Below are positions 6,666-13,756 of a DNA stretch of 20,956 nt, piece after piece. How positions within the stretch are numbered: the first letter of the stretch is position 1; each line of letters begins with the position of its first letter. The stretch is from Eubacterium sp. UBA3782 (GTDB lineage Bacteria > Bacillota > Clostridia > Lachnospirales > Lachnospiraceae). The notes under the pieces were generated by a model, which was not told the DNA's origin, ran no database searches, and saw nothing but the letters and a program-made list of their open reading frames with translations. A program made the position numbers and the translations under genes. The stretch is taken from contig DFFG01000068.1 in the NCBI GenBank assembly GCA_002368795.1, forward strand, positions 1 to 20,956, given 5' to 3'.

Positions 6666-8443
6666 GCAGGACACTGGCATATTTTTCCGAAGACTATGTC
6701 TACGAGCTTGAGATCCGGATGAAGAATCTCATGTGGACGATCAGCGGCGACTATTCTCTCGATGTGAAGCCGGATATCTCCACTTTTGAGAAGATGCCGG
6801 ATACGGCGATCCTGGACGGAATCCGCCAGGGCGCGCTGGCAAAGTATTTTGACCGGGATGCGCTGGCGCTGTATCTGGTCAAAAAGATATACTGCCATGC
6901 CGACCAGACGTCACTCCTCGAGCTTGCCCAGCTGTGCATCGAGGAGGCGGTGGGCAGGCGCCTTGACGCGGAGAGAGAGGGGATCCGGAGCCTTCGCCGT
7001 GCGGCGTACAATGAGATCCTGGACCGGGAATTCCACAAGCTCACCGGCTTTCCCCTGGGCCGGTTCAAGATCGCCCTGATGCGGGAGGAGCTCTTTTCCC
7101 GCAATGCCGAGAGCCGGCAGATGACCGGGTGGCTGGAGCAGATCCATACCCTCAGGGAAGCCGCCGATACCATGGAGATCATCCGCATGATCGACAGCCT
7201 GTACAGCCAGATCGTCGATCCGGATTTTGAAAAAAACAACAATACCTTTGAGGAGGTCATGGCAATCACCCTCGAGGATCTGACCGAATTCACCTGGAAG
7301 GATTTCCTGGGCGAGGAGGCCCAGCAGTCGCTGGAGGTGTATCTGGATGAGATCACCGAGAGCATGGCCACCCTCCATATGCCGGAGGAGCCGGAGGATA
7401 GGAACGAGCAGGATCTGTCGAAGGTCCGGAATTCGGTGGTCGTGGTGGATCCGAAAGCCCTTGCCAGGATGTATTCCTACGTGGAGCACAGCTTTGGCAA
7501 GTCCTACATGAGCGAGACAGAGGCGAAGAACCGGAACCATCTGATGTGCCGCGGCGAGCATGCCCGCTGCAGCCTGTTTTATACCGAAGGGATCCTGAAG
7601 AACCCGGTCCTGATCAATGCTCAGTATGAGCTGGCCAGGAAGAACCTGCAGAAGACGATCGAGACTTACAAGTGCAGCCGGCAGGTGATCCGCACCAATG
7701 TGCGTATCCTGACGGAGGCGCTGCGAAAGGCCCTGGTCCTGCGGGATGAGGAGCAGTCCGTCATCGCCGACCACGGAAATATCGTACCCTCCATGCTCTG
7801 GAGGGTGGGCCGTTCTTCGGACGCCCGCATGTTCCGCCTGACCCGGCAGAACCGGACGATCGATTTTGTGGTGGATGTGCTGATCGATGCCAGCGGCTCC
7901 CAGCGCAAGCGGCAGTACGAGGTAGCCATGCAGTCCTACATCATCAGCGAGGCTCTCTCAAACCTGGAGATCCCCTTCCGCGTCATGAGCTTCTGTACCT
8001 TCTGGGATTACACGGTCCTGCGGAGGTTCCGCGACTATGGAGATGACCGGGAGGCAAACCGGAACATCTTTGAATTTACGACCCATTCCAACAACCGGGA
8101 CGGGCTGGCGATCCGGGCCGTGGGGGCAGACCTGCTGCAGCGGGAGGAGGCCACCAAGGTCATGATCATCCTGAGCGACGGCAAGCCCAACGATGTCCTG
8201 GTCCAGAGGTCCGATACCAGAGGCCCCGCGCCCTACACCGGGCAGGCAGCGATCCGGGATACCGGAACCGAGGTGCGAAAGCTGCGGCAGAGCGGCGTCG
8301 CCGTGCTCGGCGTATTTGTCGGCGACGAGACCGAGCTGGACGCAGAGCGCAAGATCTTTGGCAAGGATTTCGCCTACATCCGGTCCATCAACAACTTCGC
8401 GAAGATCGTCGGCAAGTATCTGCTGCTGCAGATCGAAGAATAA
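6662..8443 (+). CDS. VWA-domain protein, NorD/CobT-like partner of the MoxR ATPase
   Basis: 593 residues. The N-terminal ~390 residues are helical and charged without a named domain. The C-terminal ~195 residues form a VWA domain with a MIDAS motif: DASGS (409-413), the THSNNRDG stretch (474-481) supplying the Thr or Asn position, and ILSDGKPND (503-511). The order and the NNRDG segment resemble NorD and CobT VWA domains, which bind a metal-linked client and work with an AAA+ ring. This family is often labelled nitric oxide reductase activation protein, but no nitric oxide reductase is encoded here. The start is the GTG at 6662 within GTGA, overlapping the ATPase stop by four bases. There is no signal peptide or membrane span, so it is cytoplasmic. 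The domain call is firm; the client is unknown. Confidence 0.85.
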   Translation: MSRTLAYFSEDYVYELEIRMKNLMWTISGDYSLDVKPDISTFEKMPDTAILDGIRQGALAKYFDRDALALYLVKKIYCHADQTSLLELAQLCIEEAVGRRLDAEREGIRSLRRAAYNEILDREFHKLTGFPLGRFKIALMREELFSRNAESRQMTGWLEQIHTLREAADTMEIIRMIDSLYSQIVDPDFEKNNNTFEEVMAITLEDLTEFTWKDFLGEEAQQSLEVYLDEITESMATLHMPEEPEDRNEQDLSKVRNSVVVVDPKALARMYSYVEHSFGKSYMSETEAKNRNHLMCRGEHARCSLFYTEGILKNPVLINAQYELARKNLQKTIETYKCSRQVIRTNVRILTEALRKALVLRDEEQSVIADHGNIVPSMLWRVGRSSDARMFRLTRQNRTIDFVVDVLIDASGSQRKRQYEVAMQSYIISEALSNLEIPFRVMSFCTFWDYTVLRRFRDYGDDREANRNIFEFTTHSNNRDGLAIRAVGADLLQREEATKVMIILSDGKPNDVLVQRSDTRGPAPYTGQAAIRDTGTEVRKLRQSGVAVLGVFVGDETELDAERKIFGKDFAYIRSINNFAKIVGKYLLLQIEE

Positions 8444-8466
8444 AGAAGAAAAACCAGAATCCTTTT

Positions 8467-8513
8467 ATGGGGCTGCGGCATTAAAAGACTTGCACTTTAT
8501 GCCGCAGCCTCAT
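8467..8513 (+). terminator. Hairpin at the end of the MoxR-VWA operon
   Basis: 15-bp stem with one G-U pair: ATGGGGCTGCGGCAT (8467-8481) / ATGCCGCAGCCTCAT (8499-8513). It starts 23 nt after the VWA stop. There is no real T-run after it (TATATCTG follows), so termination strength is uncertain. Confidence 0.65.
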
Positions 8514-8514
8514 T

Positions 8515-8611
8515 ATATCTGTCCTGCCAGATGATGCATAAGTAAAAGAAAAATGGCGTAAAAACGAGTTAATATACAAATAATGCATGTATATGTGCAT
8601 AGGACAGATAT
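8515..8611. repeat. 11-bp inverted repeat flanking an AT-rich spacer upstream of the Nramp-like gene
   Basis: ATATCTGTCCT (8515-8525) and AGGACAGATAT (8601-8611) are perfect complements around 75 bp of AT-rich DNA. Inside are the partial palindrome ATGCATGTATATGTGCAT (8583-8600) and another ATGCAT (near 8533). The position upstream of the operon promoter suggests a regulator-binding region. Function is inferred only from symmetry and position. Confidence 0.4.
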
Positions 8612-8640
8612 GAAAATGTGTCTGATTTTCTAAAAATTAC

Positions 8641-8689
8641 GGCAACTTTGCCACTTTACCTTGTTAAAATCATGGAAATCGGGTATACT
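8641..8689 (+). promoter_or_regulatory. Sigma-A promoter of the Nramp-pxp-acc operon with adjacent small palindrome
   Basis: TTGTTA at 8661-8666 and TATACT at 8684-8689 are 17 bp apart. Directly upstream is the palindrome GGCAA-CT-TTGCC at 8641-8652, a possible operator. The first gene starts at 8727 behind a strong GAGAGGGGG ribosome binding site. Confidence 0.78.
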
Positions 8690-8726
8690 GTTTACCAAAT
8701 ATTAATATCTGAGAGGGGGACTAATC

Positions 8727-9932
8727 ATGAATGACAAAAAACAGAGCCGTGGCGCACTGCTTGGTGCAGCGTTCCTCATGGCGACTTCAGCGATCGGGCC
8801 CGGTTTCCTGACCCAGACCGCAAACTTTACTTCCAGCCTGAAGGCAAGCTTTGGATTCGTTATCCTGGCTTCCGTGCTGATGGCTGCCTTTGCCCAGGTC
8901 AATATCTGGCGTGTCCTCTGCGTATCCGGTCTCCGTGGCCAGGATGTGGCAAACAAGATCCTTCCGGGCCTTGGCTATGTCGTTGCCGTTCTGATCGTAA
9001 TCGGCGGTCTTGTATTTAATATCGGAAATGTCGGCGGCGGCGGACTTGGATTCAATACCCTTCTGGGCATCCCGACCCGTATCGGCTACGTGATTGCCGG
9101 CGTTCTTGCGATCCTCGTTTTTGTCGTAAAGAATGCGAAGACCATGATGGATAACGTGGCAAAGGCCCTCGGCGGCATCATGATCGTGGTTATTCTTGTG
9201 GTCATCTTCATCGTTCAGCCGCCGGTCGGCGATGCGCTGAAGAATACATTCCTTCCGTCGGAGGCTTTCTCCAATCTTTCCCCGGCGATCCTTACCCTGC
9301 TTGGCGGTACCGTCGGCGGTTATATCACCTTCGCCGGTGCCCACCGTCTGATCGACGCCGGCATTACCGGAGAGGAGAACCTCGGTGAGATCCGCAAGAG
9401 CTCGGTCATGGGTATCGTCATTGCGGCGGTCGTCCGTGTCCTGCTGTTCCTGGCCGTCCTCGGCGTCGTTGTCAAGGGCGTAGAGCTCGATTCCTCGAAC
9501 CCCGCAGCGGATGCATTCCTGCAGGGTGCCGGACAGCTGGGCTACCGCTTTGCCGGTCTGGTCCTTCTGTGTGCGGCGATCACCTCCATCATCGGAGCTG
9601 CCTACACCTCGGTATCCTTCCTGAAGACCTTCAGCAAGAGCATCGAGGAGCATGAGAATCAGTGGGTTATCGGCTTTATCGCCGTTTCCACCATCATCAT
9701 GGTCATCCTTCAGGCAAGCCCCGCAAGCCTGCTGATCATCGCCGGCGCCGTCAACGGCCTGATCCTTCCGATCAGTCTGGGCATCTGCCTGATCGGCTCG
9801 AAGAACAAGAAGATCGTCGGCGAGAACTACCAGCACCCGACATGGCTTCTTGTCATCGGCATCATCGTCTGTGTCATTGCGGCCTACATTGGTGTGACGA
9901 CCTTCACATCCAATATTGTTAAGCTGTTCTAA
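8727..9932 (+). CDS. Nramp-fold transporter lacking the canonical metal-binding motifs (YcsG-like)
   Basis: 401 residues, strongly hydrophobic, with about 11 predicted membrane helices. The start of helix 1 (SAIGPGFLTQTANFTSSL, 21-38) and the GQDVA motif after helix 2 align with Nramp/SLC11 transporters. The helix 1 signature DPGN is absent (TANF lies there), and the helix 6 region reads TVGGYITFAGAHRL, without the MPH-type metal-binding Met-Pro-His. Classical Nramp proteins bind Mn2+ or Fe2+ through these residues, so simple Mn/Fe transport is unlikely. B. subtilis has a related gene, ycsG, beside ycsF (pxpA) and kipI/kipA, so the association with 5-oxoprolinase genes is recurrent. Transport of 5-oxoproline or another small solute, or of Mg2+, is an inference. 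It is the first gene of the operon, with an intergenic hairpin before pxpB. Confidence 0.82.
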   Translation: MNDKKQSRGALLGAAFLMATSAIGPGFLTQTANFTSSLKASFGFVILASVLMAAFAQVNIWRVLCVSGLRGQDVANKILPGLGYVVAVLIVIGGLVFNIGNVGGGGLGFNTLLGIPTRIGYVIAGVLAILVFVVKNAKTMMDNVAKALGGIMIVVILVVIFIVQPPVGDALKNTFLPSEAFSNLSPAILTLLGGTVGGYITFAGAHRLIDAGITGEENLGEIRKSSVMGIVIAAVVRVLLFLAVLGVVVKGVELDSSNPAADAFLQGAGQLGYRFAGLVLLCAAITSIIGAAYTSVSFLKTFSKSIEEHENQWVIGFIAVSTIIMVILQASPASLLIIAGAVNGLILPISLGICLIGSKNKKIVGENYQHPTWLLVIGIIVCVIAAYIGVTTFTSNIVKLF

Positions 9933-9953
9933 AACATGAAATAATCCATATTG

Positions 9954-9996
9954 CAGAGACAGGCCGCGCATTCTTTAGAACCGTGGCCTGTTTCTG
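9954..9996 (+). terminator. Intra-operon hairpin (possible attenuator) between the transporter and pxpB
   Basis: 12-bp stem with one G-U pair: CAGAGACAGGCC (9954-9965) / GGCCTGTTTCTG (9985-9996), with a 19-nt loop. It is followed by TCATCAG and so lacks a good T-run. It could partly terminate, or protect the transporter mRNA and set different expression of transporter and enzymes. Confidence 0.55.
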
Positions 9997-10028
9997 TCAT
10001 CAGAGACTAATTCAGGAGAAAAAGCAGT

Positions 10029-10757
10029 ATGCAGAACATCAAAATACTGACAGAGGGGGATTCGTCCCTCCTGATCGTGTTTGGCAATGAGATCAGTCCC
10101 GAGATCAATGCCAGGATATCTGCGGTGATCAAGCTGATGGATGCGCAGGAGATCGAGGGAATCGTCGATATCATCCCGGCATTCGCGTCGCTCTTGATCA
10201 ACTACAATCCGCAGGTGATCTCTTATGATCATCTCCGCCAGCGCATGGAGAATCTGCTCAAGATCGAGGTCAAGGCGGATGAGACGGAGAAAAAGGTCTA
10301 TGAGATCCCGGTATGCTACGGCGGTGAGTACGGGCCGGATATCCAGAATATTGCAGATCATGCAGGGCTGTCCGTGGAGGAGGTCATCCGCATCCATTCT
10401 TCGACGGATTACCTGATCTATATGCTGGGCTTTCTTCCGGGCTTCTGTTATCTGGGCGGCCTGGATCCCAGGATCCATACGCCCCGTCTGGCCAACCCCA
10501 GGATCCGGATCCGCCAGGGCAGCGTGGGCATCGGCGGTTCCCAGACCGGTATCTATCCCATGGATTCTCCGGGCGGCTGGCAGCTGATGGGCATGACGCC
10601 GGTGAAGACCTATGATCCGGAAAGAGAGGTTCCCATCTTGGTCAATGCCGGAGAGTACATCCGCTTTGTACCGGTGGATGAGGATGAATATATGCGTATA
10701 AAAGAGCTTGTGGACCGCGGCGAGTACCACGTCGTTATCCGGGAAGAAAGGGGGTAA
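10029..10757 (+). CDS. pxpB: 5-oxoprolinase subunit B (KipI / AHS1 family)
   Basis: 242 residues, full length for the family. PxpB acts with PxpA and PxpC in ATP-dependent opening of 5-oxoproline (pyroglutamate) to glutamate; in B. subtilis the homologue KipI also binds the sporulation kinase KinA. Visible family signatures are IPVCYGGEYGPD (about 95-106), the stretch LGFLPGFCYLGGLDPRI (near 133-149), TPRLANPRIRI, and GSVGIGGSQTGIYPMDSPGGW (near 163-183), which include the conserved Gly-, Arg- and Pro-rich substrate or nucleotide site. The AHS1 domain is homologous to part of the carboxyltransferase region of urea carboxylase. The ATG follows AGGAG at suitable spacing. The stop is four bases before the pxpC ATG, indicating tight coupling. 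Confidence 0.92.
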   Translation: MQNIKILTEGDSSLLIVFGNEISPEINARISAVIKLMDAQEIEGIVDIIPAFASLLINYNPQVISYDHLRQRMENLLKIEVKADETEKKVYEIPVCYGGEYGPDIQNIADHAGLSVEEVIRIHSSTDYLIYMLGFLPGFCYLGGLDPRIHTPRLANPRIRIRQGSVGIGGSQTGIYPMDSPGGWQLMGMTPVKTYDPEREVPILVNAGEYIRFVPVDEDEYMRIKELVDRGEYHVVIREERG

Positions 10758-10761
10758 GCGT

Positions 10762-11766
10762 ATGGGAATCCGCGTATTAAAGCCTGGCATGCTGACGACC
10801 GTGCAGGATTTCGGCCGCTATGGCTACCAGAGCCAGGGATTTTCCGTCGCCGGCGTTATGGATCGCCGGTCCTTCCGGATCGCCAACCTGCTTCTGGACA
10901 ATCCGGAAAACGAGGCTGTCCTGGAGATCACGCTGATCGGGCCGACGCTTCAGTTCACCTCGGAGACGATCATTGCCATCACCGGCGGTGATTTTACACC
11001 GACCATCAACGGAGAGCCGGCGCCGATGTATACGGCGATCTATATGAACCGGGGCGATGTCCTTAAATTCGGCAGCGCAAGGACCGGAAGCCGGTGCTAC
11101 GTTGCATTCTCCAGCTACCTGGATGTGCCCGTGGTGATGGGCAGCCGCTGTACGAACCTGAAGAGCGGCATCGGCGGTTTTCGGGGCAGAAAGCTGATGG
11201 AGGATGACTATATCGGGTTCCGGATCAAGCGGCGGTACCTGCCGTTCTTCCTGTCCAGAAAACTTGAGCCGGACGATTATGACCAGGACGAGGCGGTGCT
11301 GCGTGTCGTCATGGGACCCCAGGATGACCGCATCAGCCATCAGGGCATCGAGACCTTCCTGAACAGTGAGTATACCGTGACCAGTGACTTTGACCGCATG
11401 GGCTGCCGTCTGGACGGGCCGTTTATCGCGCCAAAGGAGACCTCGGATATCATCTCCGACGGCATTGCCTACGGCGCCGTGCAGGTGCCCTCCCACGGAA
11501 AACCGATCGTGCTGCTGTCTGACCGGCAGACAACTGGCGGTTACGCCAAGATCGCCACAGTGATCACGGCGGATATCCCGAAGTTGGTGCAGAGAAAGAC
11601 CGATCACCGGATCCGGTTTGAGGCCGTCTCTGTCCAGGAGGCGCAGCACATCTACCTGAAGGAGCTGCACGACATAGAGGAGTTGAGAAAGATCATCCAC
11701 CAGCCGTGCAAAGAGGTCCTGGAATGCCGGCTGGTTGCCAAACGGATGCGGAAGCTGTTCGAATAA
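10762..11766 (+). CDS. pxpC: 5-oxoprolinase subunit C (KipA / AHS2 family, biotin-dependent carboxyltransferase-like)
   Basis: 334 residues from the ATG at 10762, chosen because GGGGG in the end of pxpB gives a ribosome binding site and because KipA proteins start just before this KPGMLTTVQDFGRYG block (7-21). Other AHS2 signatures are the SVAGVMDRRSF segment (28-38), ITGGDF (73-78), DVPVVMGSRCT (121-131) and GGFRGRKL (138-145), then a C-terminal region with SDGIAYGAVQVPSHGKPIVLLSDRQTTGGYAKI containing the conserved Gln-Thr-Thr-Gly-Gly-Tyr. PxpC pairs with PxpB. Its closest enzyme homologue is the carboxyltransferase half of urea carboxylase. Here, next to a biotin carrier and a biotin carboxylase, a true carboxyltransferase role is plausible. 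accB follows after 28 nt. Confidence 0.92.
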   Translation: MGIRVLKPGMLTTVQDFGRYGYQSQGFSVAGVMDRRSFRIANLLLDNPENEAVLEITLIGPTLQFTSETIIAITGGDFTPTINGEPAPMYTAIYMNRGDVLKFGSARTGSRCYVAFSSYLDVPVVMGSRCTNLKSGIGGFRGRKLMEDDYIGFRIKRRYLPFFLSRKLEPDDYDQDEAVLRVVMGPQDDRISHQGIETFLNSEYTVTSDFDRMGCRLDGPFIAPKETSDIISDGIAYGAVQVPSHGKPIVLLSDRQTTGGYAKIATVITADIPKLVQRKTDHRIRFEAVSVQEAQHIYLKELHDIEELRKIIHQPCKEVLECRLVAKRMRKLFE

Positions 11767-11794
11767 GCAATACGGAAAGAAAGAGGTTATAACC

Positions 11795-12262
11795 ATGGAT
11801 TTAGAGAAAATTGAAGGCCTGGTCAAAATACTGGAGAATTCTTCCCTGACCGAAATGACAGTAAAGGAAGGTGATTTCAAGATCACCATGAGCAAGCTGG
11901 ATCATCCGCCTGTGGCGGCACCGGCACCGATGCCGATGATGGCCAGCCCCTTCGGGCCTGCACCCCAGGGCGCAGCGCCTGCGGCAGCGCCGGCAGCAGA
12001 GGCGGAAGCCGAGGAAGAGGAGGACCTTTACATCGTTTCTCCTATCGTCGGCACCTTCTATTCAGCGCCCGCTCCGGACGCGCCGGCATTTGTCCGTGTG
12101 GGTGATCATGTAAAGAACGGCGAAACGGTCTGCATCCTGGAGGCCATGAAACTGATGAATGAGATCCAGTGCGAGTTTGACTGTGAGATCGAGGCGGTGC
12201 TGGTCAGCAACGAGCAGAAGGTCCAGTACGGTCAGCCGCTGTTCCGCGTAAAGAAAATCTGA
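11795..12262 (+). CDS. accB: Biotin carboxyl carrier protein (AccB-type)
   Basis: 155 residues. The N-terminal segment MDLEKIEGLVKILENSSLTE resembles the AccB start. An Ala/Pro/Met-rich flexible linker (about 37-70) and an acidic patch lead to a biotinyl domain (78-155) with SPIVGTFY and the biotinylation site EAMKLMN; Lys119 should carry biotin. The protein shuttles carboxybiotin between biotin carboxylase and a carboxyltransferase. The ATG at 11795 follows AAAGAGGT. In this operon the usual acetyl-CoA carboxyltransferase genes accA/accD are absent and the neighbours are pxpB/pxpC and accC, so the carrier probably serves a pxp-linked reaction rather than, or in addition to, fatty acid synthesis. 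Whether the genome has another accB is not visible. Confidence 0.93.
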   Translation: MDLEKIEGLVKILENSSLTEMTVKEGDFKITMSKLDHPPVAAPAPMPMMASPFGPAPQGAAPAAAPAAEAEAEEEEDLYIVSPIVGTFYSAPAPDAPAFVRVGDHVKNGETVCILEAMKLMNEIQCEFDCEIEAVLVSNEQKVQYGQPLFRVKKI

Positions 12263-12279
12263 AACAGGAGGATGGAACT

Positions 12280-13623
12280 GTGCTGCAGAAAATATTAATT
12301 GCCAATCGCGGCGAGATCGCAGTTCGCATCATCCGTGCCTGCCGGAACATGGGGATCCGGAGCGTAGCCGTCTACTCCCGTGAGGATCAGGACAGCATGC
12401 ATGTCCAGATGGCCGACCAGCGCATCTGCATCGGCGAAGGTCCCTCCCGCAACTCCTATCTGAACATGCAGAACATCATCACGGCTGCCGTGAATATGGG
12501 AGCAGACGCGATCCATCCCGGATACGGCTTCCTTTCGGAAAACAGCACATTTGCCAGGCTGTGTGCCGAGAACGGGCTGGTCTTTATCGGGCCGGATGCG
12601 GATACCATCGACCGGATGGGCAACAAATCCCAGGCCAGAAAGACCATGATGGAGGCCGGCGTGCCGGTCGTTCCAGGCACAAAGGATCCGGTCTACGATT
12701 CTGCCGTGGCAAAGGAAATGGCGGCGAAGATCGGATATCCGGTCATGATCAAGGCCTCCTCCGGAGGCGGCGGCAAGGGCATGCGCGCGGCGATGAGCGA
12801 AGATGAATTTGAGTTCCAGTTTGATATGGCCCAGAGAGAGTCGGCCAATGCCTTTGGCGATGACACGATGTACATCGAGCATCTGGTCGAAAATCCCCGG
12901 CACGTGGAAGTGCAGATCATGGCAGACAGCTTTGGAAATGTGGTTGCTCTGGGCGAGCGTGACTGCTCGGTGCAGAGAAACCATCAGAAGCTGATCGAGG
13001 AGTCGCCAAGTCCCGTGGTCAGTCCGGCCATGCGGGAAGCGATGTGTGAGGCAGCCGTCCTGGCTGCAAAGACCGTCGGCTACACCAATGCGGGCACGAT
13101 CGAGTTTATCGTAAACCCGAAGGGCGAGTTTTTCTTCATGGAGATGAATACCAGGATCCAGGTCGAGCACGGGGTCACCGAGATGGTCACCGGCACGGAT
13201 CTGGTCATGGAGCAGATCCGGGTCGCCTCCGGCCTGCCTCTGAGCTTTACCCAGGAGGATATCCGCGTGCAGGGCCATGCGATCGAGTGCCGGATCAACG
13301 CCGAGATCCCCGAGAAGAATTTCATGCCAAGCCCGGGGAAAATTACGGGCCTTCACCTGCCGGGAGGCAACGGTGTCCGTGTGGACTCCGGTCTGTACAC
13401 CGGCTATACGATCCCGCCGGATTATGATTCCATGATCGCAAAGATCCTGGTTCATGCTTCCGACAGAGAGGCAGCCATCCGCAAGATGCACGCTGTCCTG
13501 GACGAGACCGTCATTCTGGGTGTGAACACGAATCTGGATTTCCAGTACCGCATCATGGAAAATGCCGCCTTCCGCGAGGGAAAGGCAGACACCGGCTTTA
13601 TCGACCAGTTCCTGGGAAAATAA
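12280..13623 (+). CDS. accC: Biotin carboxylase subunit (AccC-type)
   Basis: 447 residues, full AccC length. It carboxylates biotin on the carrier protein using ATP and bicarbonate. Seen: N-terminal KILIANRGEIAVRIIRACR; the ATP-grasp glycine loop KASSGGGGKGMR (about 158-169); NPRHVEVQ and NHQKLIEESPSP, carrying nucleotide- and bicarbonate-contact His and Lys; and MEMNTRIQVEH (287-297), holding the metal-binding Glu and Asn and the catalytic Arg, Gln and Glu. The residue after VEH is Gly (GGG, 13171-13173), where typical AccC has Pro. The GTG start follows AGGAGG by nine bases. The last 40 bp of the gene, including the stop, are repeated directly downstream. Together with accB, pxpB and pxpC it completes the parts list of a urea-carboxylase-like enzyme. 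Confidence 0.95.
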   Translation: MLQKILIANRGEIAVRIIRACRNMGIRSVAVYSREDQDSMHVQMADQRICIGEGPSRNSYLNMQNIITAAVNMGADAIHPGYGFLSENSTFARLCAENGLVFIGPDADTIDRMGNKSQARKTMMEAGVPVVPGTKDPVYDSAVAKEMAAKIGYPVMIKASSGGGGKGMRAAMSEDEFEFQFDMAQRESANAFGDDTMYIEHLVENPRHVEVQIMADSFGNVVALGERDCSVQRNHQKLIEESPSPVVSPAMREAMCEAAVLAAKTVGYTNAGTIEFIVNPKGEFFFMEMNTRIQVEHGVTEMVTGTDLVMEQIRVASGLPLSFTQEDIRVQGHAIECRINAEIPEKNFMPSPGKITGLHLPGGNGVRVDSGLYTGYTIPPDYDSMIAKILVHASDREAAIRKMHAVLDETVILGVNTNLDFQYRIMENAAFREGKADTGFIDQFLGK

Positions 13624-13704
13624 AGCAGACACCGGCTTTGCCGGCCAGGCTCCGGGAAAATAAAGCTGACAACGGTACTTAGGCCGGTCCCCTGAAAAAA
13701 GCAT
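13585..13704 (+). repeat. Tandem 40-bp duplication of the accC 3' end
   Basis: Unit A (13585-13624) is the coding end of accC with its TAA. Unit B (13625-13664) repeats it with 33 of 40 positions identical, including GCAGACACCGGCTTT and GGGAAAATAAA. Unit C (13665-13704) is a much more diverged copy beginning GCTGACAACGGT. Because 40 is not a multiple of three, unit B re-encodes an ADTGF...GK-stop tail in a different frame. The units lie between accC and pxpA and contain no T-run terminator. Confidence 0.8.
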
Positions 13705-13756
13705 TCTATGTTTTAGCCGCCGGCTTTTCTGGAAAAATACGTAAGAGAGGACAGCA

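Noticed and set aside
8787..9971. 394-codon minus-strand frame opposite the Nramp-like gene
   Set aside because: Asp/Gly/Gln-rich translation without hydrophobic core or motif; complement of a hydrophobic membrane protein gene.
10777..11895. 372-codon minus-strand frame opposite pxpC
   Set aside because: Antisense to a well-supported KipA family gene; no recognisable protein features.
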